From: OLB9 sp041392785
GTDB lineage: Bacteria > Bacteroidota > Bacteroidia > Chitinophagales > Saprospiraceae
NCBI GenBank assembly: GCA_041392785.1
Contig: JAWKLK010000003.1
Span: 62,001-126,000, forward strand
Reading direction: 5' to 3'
DNA length: 64,000 nt
Part shown: positions 9,419 to 19,210 of the stretch, piece after piece
How the letters are laid out: the number at the start of each line of letters is the position of its first letter
Position numbering within the stretch: the stretch's first letter is position 1
Notes under the pieces: model-generated
Databases searched by the model: none
The model's input: the letters and a program-made list of their open reading frames with translations, nothing else
Told to the model about the DNA's origin: nothing
Translations under genes and position numbers: made by a program

Positions 9419-9829
9419 ATGACAGTAGAAGAAAAGATTTATGTTAGTTGGCAAAAAATTCGTCCTTCACTTGATGAGATTGATGATAAAAAAGAAAAAA
9501 TCAAGAATTATGAAATTAGAATTAAAGAACTGAATGAGCTAAAAGAGTTTTCAGAAAATATAACTTCAGTTTATAATGATGATGATGAAATTAATAATCT
9601 TGAAGAAAAACTTAAGTTAATTAAAAAAACGATTAACTTAAAAGATTTATTAAATTTTGAAAAATTAATGCAAGAAGATAATTTAGTTTATATTTATACT
9701 AAATTCAAATTTAGAAAATCAAATAGAAAAATTTCAATTTCAATAGATAATTATTATGACACAAAATTTAATGGTCTTTTTAGAGAATATGATATAAACA
9801 ATCTACAATTATTAATTGACGAAGCCTAA
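9419..9829 (+). CDS. Hypothetical coiled-coil protein
   Basis: 136 residues, no signal peptide or membrane segment. Residues about 20-80 are dense in Glu, Lys and Leu (KKEKIKNYEIRIKELNELKE) and should form a coiled coil; the C-terminal half is a basic stretch followed by an Asn/Tyr-rich end. The codons are very AT-rich compared with neighbours. It is transcribed away from rloAB and ends at a clear terminator. I do not recognise a family; its position next to a defence pair is suggestive only. Confidence 0.5.
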   Translation: MTVEEKIYVSWQKIRPSLDEIDDKKEKIKNYEIRIKELNELKEFSENITSVYNDDDEINNLEEKLKLIKKTINLKDLLNFEKLMQEDNLVYIYTKFKFRKSNRKISISIDNYYDTKFNGLFREYDINNLQLLIDEA

Positions 9830-9844
9830 AATCTAAACCCACAA

Positions 9845-9885
9845 AAAAAGCCCGAACCACTTTCATCCAGTAATTCGGGCTTTTT
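9845..9885. terminator. Bidirectional intrinsic terminator between the coiled-coil gene and sdhB
   Basis: A 12-bp stem, AAAAAGCCCGAA at 9845-9856 and TTCGGGCTTTTT at 9874-9885, with a 17-nt loop. The A and T tracts make it work on both strands, serving two convergent genes. Confidence 0.85.
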
Positions 9886-9904
9886 AATTAATATTGTAGG
9901 GAAA

Positions 9905-10668
9905 TTACTTCAATTCCCCACCAAATACTGCCTTCATATATGAGCGATTCATAAATGCTATATTTTCTAACTTAATTTCCTTTGGACATTCTGCTTCACA
10001 AGCACCGATATTACTGCAATTGCCAAAACCTTCTTTTTCCATTTGATGAATCATGTTCAGTGCGCGTCTATCTGCCTCTACCTTCCCTTGAGGCAACAAT
10101 CCAAGATGGCTTATTTTTGGCAGAAGTAAATACAGCATAGCTGACCCATTCGGACATGTGCCGCTACACAAGCACCAGCAACCAATGCATGCTGCTGCTT
10201 CAAAAGACCTTCGGCTAAATCTTTTTCTATCGGAATAGCATTACCATCTGGTGCTTGCCCTGCATTGACTGAAATATAGCCACCTGCCTGAATAATCCTG
10301 TCAAAAGCCGCTCTATCCACTTACCAAATCCTTGATAACCGAAATGCCTTTGCTCTATAAGGTTCGACTGTGATAGTGTCGCCATCTTTATAATGTCGCA
10401 TGTGTAACTGACAGGTAGTAGTACCAAGCACTTGGTCCATGAGGCTGTCCATTGATCACTAGACTGCAAGTGTACCACAGATGCCCTCACGACAATCATG
10501 TTCAAATGCTACAGGTTCTTTACGTTGTTGAATCAAATCTTCATTCAGTACATCCAACATTTCTAAGAATGACATATGGGTGTTGGCTGTGACTTGATAA
10601 GTTTCGAAAGCTCCTTGTGCATTTGGTGACTTTTGTCTCCACACTTTTATATTTAATTTGATATTCAT
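9905..10668 (-). pseudogene. sdhB: Succinate dehydrogenase/fumarate reductase iron-sulfur subunit, frameshifted
   Basis: Electron-transfer subunit of complex II. The start (MNIKLNIKVWRQ, ending DCREGICGT) and the end (NIGACEAECPKEIKLENIAFMNR to VFGGELK) are intact and typical, but the middle only reads by switching frames about eight times between 10110 and 10470. Apparent changes are small: +2 near 10469, about -5 near 10433, -1 near 10341, +1 near 10321, -1 near 10206, +1 near 10177, +2 near 10158 and +3 near 10115-10127. Pieces of real SdhB sequence (TTTCQLHMRHYKDGD, VDRAAFDRIIQAGGY, PNGSAMLYL) lie between. As sdhA and sdhC are intact, a local assembly or polishing fault seems likelier than true loss. 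Last gene of sdhCAB. Confidence 0.85.
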
Positions 10669-10691
10669 TATCCTAATTTTTTAAAGATCAA

Positions 10692-12686
10692 TTATTTATA
10701 ACTTCTGGTTTTAAGTTCTACATTTTCAAAATGCAGCATTTCCTTAAACAATTTAGGTTCATTATCATCCCACTCCCACGTAGCAACATAAGCGTATTCA
10801 GCATCATTTCTTTTTGCTTCTCCGTCTGATGTTACTGACTCCTCTCTGAAGTGACCTCCACAAGACTCATTGCGATTTAAAGCATCCAGCATCATTAGCT
10901 CGCCTAACTCCATGAAATCAGCCACACGTAGCGCTTTCTCTAACTCAGGATTGTATTCATTATTAGTACCTGGTACAAAAACATCCTTCCAAAACTCATC
11001 TCTCAATGCTCTAATCTCTTGGCGTCCCAAAGCAAGGCCTTCTGCATTTCTCGCCATACCACACTTGTCCCACATTATTTTACCCAAACGTCTGTGAAAA
11101 CTCTCTACAGATTGACTACCATTGATATTTAATAATTTTTCAATACGCGCTTTGACGTTGGCTTCAGCCTCTTTAAACTCATTACTGTCAGGATTTATCT
11201 TCGGAGTAGAAATTTCATTGGCTAAAAATGTACCTATAGTATATGGAATGACAAAATAACCATCTGCTAATCCTTGCATTAATGCTGATGCACCTAGCCT
11301 GTTAGCCCCATGGTCAGAAAAATTGCATTCTCCCATAGCAAAAAGCCCAGGAATATTGGTTTCCAAGTTATAATCCACCCAAAGACCTCCCATGGTATAG
11401 TGGACAGCTGGATAAATTTTCATGGGTTCTTTGTAAGGATTGTCTCCGGTGATTTTTTCATACATTTCAAATAAGTTGCCATATTTATCAGAAACCACCT
11501 TTTCTCCTAATGTAAGTGTTTCTTCTTTGGATGGGTTATGATTTCCTTGTTTATTGGCTTCTGCCCTTCCATAACGTTCTATGGCAGCTGAAAAATCTAA
11601 AAATACAGCCAAACCTGTAGGACTGACTCCATGACCTTTGTCGCATTCTACCTTTGCTGCTCTTGAAGCCACATCTCTAGGTACTAAATTACCAAACGCC
11701 GGATATCTCCTCTCTAGGAAATAATCTCTATCTTCTTCAGGGATGGAAACACCTTTCATTTTTCCTTGCTGGATAGCTTGCGCATCTTCTTTTTTCTTAG
11801 GAACCCAAACCCTACCATCATTTCTCAATGATTCTGACATCAAGGTCAATTTTGATTGGTAGTCACCGGAAACAGGAATGCAAGTCGGGTGAATTTGCGT
11901 AAAACAAGGGTTAGCCATATAAGCACCTCGTTTGACAGATCTCCATGCAGCAGTGACATTGCACATCATAGCATTAGTAGAAAGGTAAAATACATTGCCA
12001 TATCCTCCTGTACCTAATGTCACAGCATGTGCACCGTGTCTTTCTATCTCACCAGTCAATAAATTTCTCGCTATTATGCCACGCGCTTTGCCATCTACGA
12101 TAACCAAATCCAACATCTCATGCCTATTGTACATTTTGACGGTGCCTAGTGCTATTTGTCTTGAAAGTGACTGATATGCGCCAATGAGTAGCTGTTGTCC
12201 TGTCTGACCACGTGCATAAAAAGTTCTAGATACCTGCACACCACCGAAGGATCTATTTTCTAAAAGACCACCGTATTCTCTAGCAAATGGTACTCCCTGA
12301 GCCACGCATTGGTCAATGATATCTACGGAGCACTCAGCAAGCCTATGAACGTTTGCTTCTCGAGATCTATAATCACCACCTTTTATTGTATCATAAAATA
12401 ATCTATAGATGCTATCTCCATCATTCTGATAGTTTTTAGCAGCATTGATACCGCCTTGTGCAGCAATACTGTGCGCCCTTCTTGGACTATCATGAAAAGT
12501 GAAACATTTTACTTGATATCCTAATTCGCCCAAAGAAGCCGCAGCAGCAGCTCCTGCTAGACCTGAACCCACAACTATGATTTCCAGTTTTCTTTTATTG
12601 TTTGGAGCTACTAATGGAATTGTAGATTTATACTGTGTCCATTTATCAGCCAAGGGCCCCGATGGAATTTTTGAATTTAAACTCAT
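10692..12686 (-). CDS. sdhA: Succinate dehydrogenase/fumarate reductase flavoprotein subunit
   Basis: 664 residues, full length for the Bacteroidota type. It oxidises succinate to fumarate at a covalently bound FAD on the cytoplasmic face of the inner membrane. The dinucleotide-binding loop is VVGSGLAGAAAA (38-49); the FAD-linking histidine is His72 in HSIAAQGG. Substrate-site motifs FTQIHPTCIP, RRYPAFGNLVPRDVASR and MGECNFSDHGANRLGAS are present. It lies between sdhC and sdhB in one operon. No frameshifts, in contrast to sdhB next to it. Confidence 0.96.
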   Translation of the reverse strand: MSLNSKIPSGPLADKWTQYKSTIPLVAPNNKRKLEIIVVGSGLAGAAAAASLGELGYQVKCFTFHDSPRRAHSIAAQGGINAAKNYQNDGDSIYRLFYDTIKGGDYRSREANVHRLAECSVDIIDQCVAQGVPFAREYGGLLENRSFGGVQVSRTFYARGQTGQQLLIGAYQSLSRQIALGTVKMYNRHEMLDLVIVDGKARGIIARNLLTGEIERHGAHAVTLGTGGYGNVFYLSTNAMMCNVTAAWRSVKRGAYMANPCFTQIHPTCIPVSGDYQSKLTLMSESLRNDGRVWVPKKKEDAQAIQQGKMKGVSIPEEDRDYFLERRYPAFGNLVPRDVASRAAKVECDKGHGVSPTGLAVFLDFSAAIERYGRAEANKQGNHNPSKEETLTLGEKVVSDKYGNLFEMYEKITGDNPYKEPMKIYPAVHYTMGGLWVDYNLETNIPGLFAMGECNFSDHGANRLGASALMQGLADGYFVIPYTIGTFLANEISTPKINPDSNEFKEAEANVKARIEKLLNINGSQSVESFHRRLGKIMWDKCGMARNAEGLALGRQEIRALRDEFWKDVFVPGTNNEYNPELEKALRVADFMELGELMMLDALNRNESCGGHFREESVTSDGEAKRNDAEYAYVATWEWDDNEPKLFKEMLHFENVELKTRSYK

Positions 12687-12740
12687 AACACAAAATTTTT
12701 TATATCAATCACAAATAATGCGAAAAATGGTTATTGTCAA

Positions 12741-13418
12741 TTAATGAATTAAAAAATGGTAAACAGGAATAATGATGTATCCCAAAGGAATCAAAATAGA
12801 ATACCATTTACCAAATCCTTTAATGAAAGGTGTGTATTTTGCATGATTAATACCCAATGTCTGGAAGGCACTCTGAAATCCATGCCATAAATGAAAACCT
12901 AATACAATCATACCCAAAACATAACCAATCACGATAATCGGATTTTCAAAAGCTTGAGCCACTCTGAAATACAAATCATTGACGGAGGTATCACCATAGG
13001 TAGCCATAGGAAGGCTCCCAGATTTCATTTTAAACCAAAAGTCTCCCATGTGGATCAAAATGAATGCAAAGATAAGCATACCTAGCAAAGCCATATTTTT
13101 TGATGCCCATGTCGTCTTATTATGATTAGCTACCGCATACTTACTTCCTTTTGCGCCTCGATTATAAAGGGCAAGTGATACGCCTACAATTGCATGCAGT
13201 AATATAAAGAAATACAATCCATAGGAGACAAACTTGATAAGTGGATTGGATGTCATAAATTTTGCATACATGTTGAATGACATTCCTCCATCATCTTTTA
13301 GCAATTGCAAATTGCCAACCAAATGAATCAAAAGGAAAACTATAAGAAACAAACCTGTCAAACTCATTAGTAATTTTTTACCAATGCCAGTCTGAAAAAA
13401 ATTAATCAACCATTTCAT
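12741..13418 (-). CDS. sdhC: Succinate dehydrogenase cytochrome b558 subunit
   Basis: About 225 residues with five hydrophobic segments, the single large membrane anchor of the Bacteroidota/epsilon-type complex II that binds haem b and menaquinone. Conserved-looking histidines lie in LLIHLVGNL, LLHAIVGVS, LIHMGDFW and FHLWHGFQSAF. An ATG four codons further upstream (13430) is possible, but the start at MKWLINFFQTGIGKKLLMS matches the usual family start. First gene of sdhCAB, with a good promoter at 13543-13572. Confidence 0.93.
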   Translation of the reverse strand: MKWLINFFQTGIGKKLLMSLTGLFLIVFLLIHLVGNLQLLKDDGGMSFNMYAKFMTSNPLIKFVSYGLYFFILLHAIVGVSLALYNRGAKGSKYAVANHNKTTWASKNMALLGMLIFAFILIHMGDFWFKMKSGSLPMATYGDTSVNDLYFRVAQAFENPIIVIGYVLGMIVLGFHLWHGFQSAFQTLGINHAKYTPFIKGFGKWYSILIPLGYIIIPVYHFLIH

Positions 13419-13542
13419 ATGTAAATACAATTATTCTGTTAAAAAAAATGGAGTTAGATAAAACCTATAACGCATCCCACCTTGTAGTGTGTCTTGAATT
13501 GATACGTCGAACATTTGATTTTCGTTTTGAATATTCTTTGCG

Positions 13543-13572
13543 CAAATTTACAAAATCAAAATTCAAATCAAA
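13543..13572 (-). promoter_or_regulatory. Promoter of sdhCAB
   Basis: Minus strand: TAAATTTG at 13543-13550 (-7 box) and TTTG at 13569-13572 (-33 box), 18 bp apart, a good match to the Bacteroidota vegetative promoter. It implies a leader of about 115 nt. Confidence 0.55.
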
Positions 13573-13631
13573 TGCCTAAGTGCAAAGAAAATACTATTTA
13601 GAATTATTCTAATCTTAACCAAAACTACTAA

Positions 13632-14603
13632 CTATCTGAACAGGTGAAAAATAACATCGCCTTTACTGTTTATTTCAATAGCAGGCGCTGGACATTTAAA
13701 AATATTAAAGATAGAAAATGCAGTTTTGAGATAATGATTTTTCACATTGATACCCGAAAGATCTAAATCAGGACCAATATAAAATTTCCTATACCGATCA
13801 TAAGAATCTCCTAGTTGATATGTTGCATCACCTATGATCCATCTATTTTCAAAACCACCATACATGTTGCCTGCACCTGTCCCGATAGCTACATTTAACC
13901 ACTTTGGCCATGATGTGTTTGGAAAAAATGACCTAACATTAAAAGACATCCAATAGGTCTGACCATTGTAATCTTTCAAAGCTCTTTCGAAAAAACCATC
14001 TCCAAAAAGAGCTTCCGTTCGGACTAGAAGTGTGGATGAGGATTTACCATCTGTTGATAATAAAGACAAATTAGGATGGGTGGGTGGATAAGATGCATAC
14101 TTAAGTTTGATGCGTTGCTCGCCCCAATAATATTGTTGTAGAGCAAAGGTGGTAGTTCCCGAGATATTGGCAATCATGTCACCTGTACTAAAGCCCCATT
14201 TGTTTGAAAAACCATCCATAGTCTCTAGTGTCGTTTGAAACAATGTACCCGTAAGAATGCCCACCAAAATGCTCTTCCGTTCAGATAGGCCTGCCCATTT
14301 TGCGCCCTTATAACAGATCACTCCTTGCATATAGGCTGTGTACCAATGGCCAAATTTATCCATATTCAACCATTCTCCATTATCATTAAAAAAATGAAAT
14401 TTACCTAGATCCTGTTTTTTATACCAAGCTTGATATAATCCTACTGACATGCCTACATAAATTCCTGCACCAACAGTTGATATGGTGGTAAACCGCTTGA
14501 TATTGAATGAGTCAGATGGTTGTAATGCATGCTGCGCCTTCAAACAAGCTAAGGTAGACATCGTCAAACTAAATATGAGCAATACTCTTATCATAAGATG
14601 CAA
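13632..14603 (-). CDS. DUF2279 (YfiM-like) exported protein
   Basis: 323 residues with a signal peptide (MHLMIRVLLIFSLTMSTLACLKAQ). The core NMDKFGHWYTAY and FSTGDMIANISGT are typical of DUF2279 proteins, which have several short hydrophobic segments in the N-terminal half. The C-terminal half looks like beta-strand sequence (RTEALFGDG, NVAIGTGAGNMYGG). Probably an envelope protein of unknown function. It is a single gene, divergent from lysA. Family call good, function unknown. Confidence 0.75.
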   Translation of the reverse strand: MHLMIRVLLIFSLTMSTLACLKAQHALQPSDSFNIKRFTTISTVGAGIYVGMSVGLYQAWYKKQDLGKFHFFNDNGEWLNMDKFGHWYTAYMQGVICYKGAKWAGLSERKSILVGILTGTLFQTTLETMDGFSNKWGFSTGDMIANISGTTTFALQQYYWGEQRIKLKYASYPPTHPNLSLLSTDGKSSSTLLVRTEALFGDGFFERALKDYNGQTYWMSFNVRSFFPNTSWPKWLNVAIGTGAGNMYGGFENRWIIGDATYQLGDSYDRYRKFYIGPDLDLSGINVKNHYLKTAFSIFNIFKCPAPAIEINSKGDVIFHLFR

Positions 14604-14680
14604 AGTTATACCTAAAATTGAGACTTATTTGATAAATAAGGTAATATTATGATGGTATAGTCAGAATTGCCCATTTATAT

Positions 14681-14688
14681 TATCTTTG
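14681..14688 (+). promoter_or_regulatory. -7 promoter box for lysA
   Basis: TATCTTTG matches TAnnTTTG. It lies downstream of the longest possible ORF start (14667) and 30 bp before the ATG at 14718, so it decides the start of lysA in favour of 14718. Confidence 0.5.
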
Positions 14689-14717
14689 CGACTTCAATAA
14701 ATTTAATTCGTATTAAT

Positions 14718-15953
14718 ATGCAATTGATAGATGGAAAATATCAATTTGATGGTGGCATATCCCCACAATACTTAGTAGATACGTATGGCTGCCCTCTGTA
14801 TGTATATGAAACGAAAACAATTAAACAACAGTATGATCGGTTAGTCAATGCATTCAACGTAAAGAATTTGCGTATAAACTATGCAATGAAAGCACTCAAC
14901 AATCTTGAAATACTCAAATACCTTCGTCAATTAGGTGCAGGGTTAGATACTGTGTCTATTCAAGAAGTCATGATGGGTCTTAAAGCCGGATTTTCTCCTG
15001 AGAATATCATCTATACACCCAACTGTGTTTCCATAGAGGAAATTGGGTTGGCAGTAGAATTGAATGTAAAAATAAACATCGACAACATTTCAATACTTGA
15101 GCAATTTGCTGTATTATACCCTAATCATCCTGTTTGTCTTAGAATAAATCCCCATATAATGGGTGGTGGAAATAGTAAAATTAGTGTGGGCCATATCGAT
15201 TCAAAATTTGGTATCTCCTACCATCAATTACCGCATGTATTGAGGATTGTCCATTTATATCATATACCTATCGAAGGTATTCACATGCATACCGGCAGTG
15301 ATATTTTAGACATAGAAGTATTTCTACAAGGAGCAGAAATACTGTTTGATGCAGCGGAGCATTTTCCGGATTTGAATTATATTGACTTCGGAAGTGGATT
15401 TAAAGTGCCATACAAAATTGGCGATATTGAAACAGATGTAGAAGAGCTAGGTGAAAGAATTAGTAAGCGCTTCAACTCTATGTGTGCTCATAGGCAGAAA
15501 GAGCTGACGTTGATGTTTGAACCAGGAAAATTTCTTGTAAGTGCATCCGGCACTTTTCTTGTCAAAGTCAATGTAGTAAAACAAACCACTTCGACAGTTT
15601 TTGCTGGTGTAGATTCCGGCTTGAATCACCTAATAAGACCCATGTTATACGACGCGTACCATCACATCGAAAATGTTTCAAAAGTAGATGGTAGAAAACG
15701 TATCTATACCATTGTAGGTTATATTTGCGAGACGGATACATTTGGCGTCAATAGACAACTCCCAGAAATTCACGAAGGGGATTTACTTGCCTTCTACAAT
15801 GCAGGTGCTTATTGTTATACTATGTCATCCAATTACAATTCGAGATACAGGCCAGCAGAAGTGATGATCCACAAAGGGAAAGATTATCTAATAAGAAGGA
15901 GAGAATCCTTTGATGACTTATGTGTAAGTCAAGTATCCACTAATGTTTTTTAA
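14718..15953 (+). CDS. lysA: Diaminopimelate decarboxylase
   Basis: 411 residues from the chosen start (MQLIDGKYQFDGG); the ORF could open 51 bp earlier, but that lies ahead of the promoter box. It makes L-lysine from meso-diaminopimelate with PLP in the cytoplasm. PLP-binding Lys58 lies in NYAMKALNN, the HIGS-like loop is HTGSDI, the glycine-rich phosphate loop is DFGSGFKVPYK, and the CESxD-like motif is CETDTFG, which suits a DAP/ornithine-decarboxylase fold III enzyme. Followed after 13 bp by a histidine phosphatase and then valS on the same strand. Confidence 0.92.
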   Translation: MQLIDGKYQFDGGISPQYLVDTYGCPLYVYETKTIKQQYDRLVNAFNVKNLRINYAMKALNNLEILKYLRQLGAGLDTVSIQEVMMGLKAGFSPENIIYTPNCVSIEEIGLAVELNVKINIDNISILEQFAVLYPNHPVCLRINPHIMGGGNSKISVGHIDSKFGISYHQLPHVLRIVHLYHIPIEGIHMHTGSDILDIEVFLQGAEILFDAAEHFPDLNYIDFGSGFKVPYKIGDIETDVEELGERISKRFNSMCAHRQKELTLMFEPGKFLVSASGTFLVKVNVVKQTTSTVFAGVDSGLNHLIRPMLYDAYHHIENVSKVDGRKRIYTIVGYICETDTFGVNRQLPEIHEGDLLAFYNAGAYCYTMSSNYNSRYRPAEVMIHKGKDYLIRRRESFDDLCVSQVSTNVF

Positions 15954-15966
15954 TAATCACTAGCAC

Positions 15967-16569
15967 ATGAAATTTTCATCAATTATTTTTTTATTTATTC
16001 TTCTTGGTGCTTATGCTTGTGTTAATAAGCAAAAGATATCACTTCGAAATTCGAGTAAAAATATCAAGTCCATTCAATCTGAAAAATTGGTGTTTGAAGA
16101 TGAGACAAGCTTTCAAATTCCTATTGAAAATCTCGACAAAGTATTTTATCTAACGAGACATGCAGAAAAAGACACCACCATAGCAACAGACCCAAGATTG
16201 ACAGAAGCTGGATATGCAAGAGCATCAAAATTGGCAGATATTCTTATGGGAACAAGGATAGATGCCATCTATTCTACATTATATATGCGTACTATGTTGA
16301 CAGTGGATTCTGTCGCAGATGTCAAAATGATGAGCATTTTACCGTATGAAAATAGCAAGCTACGAGAAACTATAGATGACATCAGTGATTCTGACAAGTA
16401 TAACCGTATTTTGATGGTGGGCCATTCCAATACGATACCTTCTATAACAAACTCAATAGCAAAAAAGGAAATATACAAAGCTAACTTTGATGAATCAGAT
16501 TATTCCAATTTTATCATTGTAACAATTTATAAAGACGGTACCAGAGATACCTACACACTAAAATATTAA
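15967..16569 (+). CDS. Histidine phosphatase family lipoprotein
   Basis: 200 residues. The N-terminus ends in GAYAC, a lipobox with Cys18. The phosphatase core has the phospho-accepting His65 in TRHAEK and a second histidine, His153, in MVGHSNT; the family uses this pair to dephosphorylate small molecules or proteins. LTEAGYARASKLA and YSTLYMRTMLT fit the same fold. Periplasmic, membrane-anchored; substrate unknown. It sits between lysA and valS with gaps of 13 and 5 bp, so probably in one transcript. Confidence 0.85.
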   Translation: MKFSSIIFLFILLGAYACVNKQKISLRNSSKNIKSIQSEKLVFEDETSFQIPIENLDKVFYLTRHAEKDTTIATDPRLTEAGYARASKLADILMGTRIDAIYSTLYMRTMLTVDSVADVKMMSILPYENSKLRETIDDISDSDKYNRILMVGHSNTIPSITNSIAKKEIYKANFDESDYSNFIIVTIYKDGTRDTYTLKY

Positions 16570-16574
16570 TACCC

Positions 16575-19208
16575 ATGATTTCAGCAAGGTATAATGCAAC
16601 AGAGATCGAAGCCAAATGGTATGAACATTGGCTATCAAAAGGCTATTTCAGATCCATTCCCGATGAAAGAGAGTCGTTTTCTATCGTCATTCCGCCACCC
16701 AATGTCACAGGTGTATTGCACATGGGGCACATGTTAAATAATACCATTCAGGATATATTGATTCGTAAGGCACGACAAGAAGGTAAAAATGCTTGCTGGG
16801 TACCTGGTACCGACCATGCATCTATAGCCACTGAAGCAAAGGTAGTGCGCATGCTGAGAGAAAAAGGGATCAAAAAAAGCGATCTCACGAGAGATGAATT
16901 TCTCAATTATGCTTGGCAATGGAAGGAAGAGTATGGAGGTATCATTCTCCAACAATTAAGGAAACTAGGGGCATCCTGTGACTGGGATAGAACAGCTTTC
17001 ACTATGGATGACATTAGAAGTGAGGCTGTCTATAAGGTTTTTGTTGATCTTTACAACAGCGGAAAACTTTATAGGGGTAATAGAATGGTAAACTGGGATC
17101 CTGAAGCCAAGACTGTACTCTCAAATGAAGAAGTCATCTATGGACTCGAACAATCAAAACTATATCATGTCAAATACGAGATAGACGGATCAGATGACTT
17201 TGTTGTAATAGCCACTACTCGTCCAGAAACCATACCAGGTGATACGGCCATAGCAGTACATCCTGATGATCCAAGGTACCAACATCTAAAAGGTAAGAAT
17301 GCAATAGTGCCCATCATTGGCAGGAAAGTGCCTATAATCTTTGACGATTATGTGGATAGGGAGTTTGGTACTGGTGCGCTTAAAGTGACACCTGCGCATG
17401 ATGTCAATGACCATGAAATTGGGAAAAGGCATAATCTAGAGGTGGTGGATATTTTCAATGCTGATGGCACCATGAGCCAATCAGCTACAGTATATATTGG
17501 TGAAGACAGATTTACAGTCAGAAAGAAATTTTCCAAAGATTTGGAGGCGCATGGTCATATTGTAAAAATAGAAGATTATCAAAATAATGTTGGACGCTCC
17601 GAGCGTACCAATGCTGTAGTAGAACCCCGACTTTCTCTACAATGGTATGTAGACATGGAAGCTTTGGCTACTCCTGCTCTTAAAGCAGTAATGGAGGATA
17701 TTGTTGAATTTTTTCCAAAAAGTCAAAAAAACATCTATCGTCACTGGATGGAGAACATTCGAGATTGGTGTATATCCCGACAACTTTGGTGGGGACATAG
17801 AATACCTGCTTGGTATTATCTTGAAGATGTGTTTGTGGCTGAAAATGCAGATGAGGCCCTTACCATTGCAAGAAAGAAATATCCTCACCTTACACTAGCA
17901 GACTTGAAACCAGACGATGATGTATTAGACACATGGTTTTCGTCATGGTTGTGGCCGATTTCTGTTTTCGATGGGTTTAATGATAAAGATCAATTGGATT
18001 ATTATTATCCAACGTCCGTTTTAGTTACAGGTTGGGATATTATTTTCCTTTGGGTGGCACGTATGATTATGGCGGGATATGAATGGACTGGAAAACGACC
18101 TTTTGATAAAGTATATTTCACAGGAATGGTGCGTGATAAACAACGCCGTAAAATGTCAAAACAATTAGGCAACAGCCCAGATGCCTTACAACTTATAGAA
18201 GATTATGGAGCAGATGGCGTGAGATTCGGGATGATGGCCAGTTCACCAGCAGGCGGCGATCTACTTTTTGATGAAAAACTGGTGGAGCAAGGGAGAAATT
18301 TTAGCAATAAAATGTGGAATGCTCTACGCCTTCTCAAAGGATGGGAAATAACTGATGCCGATCAGCAAAGCGATAAAGATGCTTTAGCGTCATTATGGAT
18401 GGAGCAAAAAATCCAGGAAGCTTATAATGAATTGACAAAAAACTTCAGTGAATTCAGGCTTTCAGAAGGATTGATGTCTTTGTATAATCTTATATGGAAT
18501 GACTTCTGCTCTTGGTACCTTGAAATGATAAAACCTCAATATGGTGAAAAAATCCATCAAGCTACCTATGCTCAAGCAATACAATTGTACAGTGATCTAT
18601 GTACTTTACTCCATCCTTTTATGCCATTTATTACAGAAGAGATTTGGCATCATCTCAAAGAAAATAGAGAGACAGACTGTATTATGTCTGCTTATATCCC
18701 CAGAACTTCCACCGGGAATCACACTTTGGAACCCATCGAGATCAGCAAAGATATCGTCACGTCAATTAGGGATATTAGACAAAAACAAGGGATTAAGATG
18801 AAAGATGCATTGGACTTATACATACTTACATCCCATAAAACTGAAGGGCTTATTACACTTTCAGGTTGGAAAGGGATTGTTGAAAAATTAGGTGTACTGC
18901 AAGATATTCATCTTACGGATCAGGTAGATATTGAAGGTATTAGCTTTATCACAGGTGCTGAGAAATGCATTTTACAAACTATGCAATCAGTCGACATTGA
19001 TGCTGAATTAGACAACCTGAATAAAGAGTTAAATTATCAAATAGGTTTTGTAGATTCGGTGATGAAAAAATTGTCAAATGATAAATTTGTCAATAACGCC
19101 CCGGCAGATGTTGTTGCAAAAGAGAATTTAAAAATGGCTGATGGTCGTGAAAGGATCAAAATTCTTACAGAAGAAATTGAAAGATTAACCAAACAAAAGA
19201 ATTCTTAG
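16575..19208 (+). CDS. valS: Valyl-tRNA synthetase
   Basis: 877 residues, normal length. Class I synthetase charging tRNA-Val. The HIGH element is HMGH (49-52) in PPPNVTGVLHMGH; the KMSKS element is KMSK (526-529) in RRKMSKQLGNS. The editing domain (TTRPETIPGDTAIAVHP) and a C-terminal coiled-coil arm (last about 70 residues) are present. Two bases separate it from the adenosyltransferase gene. Confidence 0.97.
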   Translation: MISARYNATEIEAKWYEHWLSKGYFRSIPDERESFSIVIPPPNVTGVLHMGHMLNNTIQDILIRKARQEGKNACWVPGTDHASIATEAKVVRMLREKGIKKSDLTRDEFLNYAWQWKEEYGGIILQQLRKLGASCDWDRTAFTMDDIRSEAVYKVFVDLYNSGKLYRGNRMVNWDPEAKTVLSNEEVIYGLEQSKLYHVKYEIDGSDDFVVIATTRPETIPGDTAIAVHPDDPRYQHLKGKNAIVPIIGRKVPIIFDDYVDREFGTGALKVTPAHDVNDHEIGKRHNLEVVDIFNADGTMSQSATVYIGEDRFTVRKKFSKDLEAHGHIVKIEDYQNNVGRSERTNAVVEPRLSLQWYVDMEALATPALKAVMEDIVEFFPKSQKNIYRHWMENIRDWCISRQLWWGHRIPAWYYLEDVFVAENADEALTIARKKYPHLTLADLKPDDDVLDTWFSSWLWPISVFDGFNDKDQLDYYYPTSVLVTGWDIIFLWVARMIMAGYEWTGKRPFDKVYFTGMVRDKQRRKMSKQLGNSPDALQLIEDYGADGVRFGMMASSPAGGDLLFDEKLVEQGRNFSNKMWNALRLLKGWEITDADQQSDKDALASLWMEQKIQEAYNELTKNFSEFRLSEGLMSLYNLIWNDFCSWYLEMIKPQYGEKIHQATYAQAIQLYSDLCTLLHPFMPFITEEIWHHLKENRETDCIMSAYIPRTSTGNHTLEPIEISKDIVTSIRDIRQKQGIKMKDALDLYILTSHKTEGLITLSGWKGIVEKLGVLQDIHLTDQVDIEGISFITGAEKCILQTMQSVDIDAELDNLNKELNYQIGFVDSVMKKLSNDKFVNNAPADVVAKENLKMADGRERIKILTEEIERLTKQKNS

Positions 19209-19210
19209 CC

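Noticed and set aside
10227..10505. Separate 92-residue protein inside sdhB
   Set aside because: It is an out-of-frame reading of the damaged sdhB region; real SdhB residues lie in the other frames.
14667..14717. Longer N-terminus of LysA
   Set aside because: It would start upstream of the -7 promoter box at 14681-14688.
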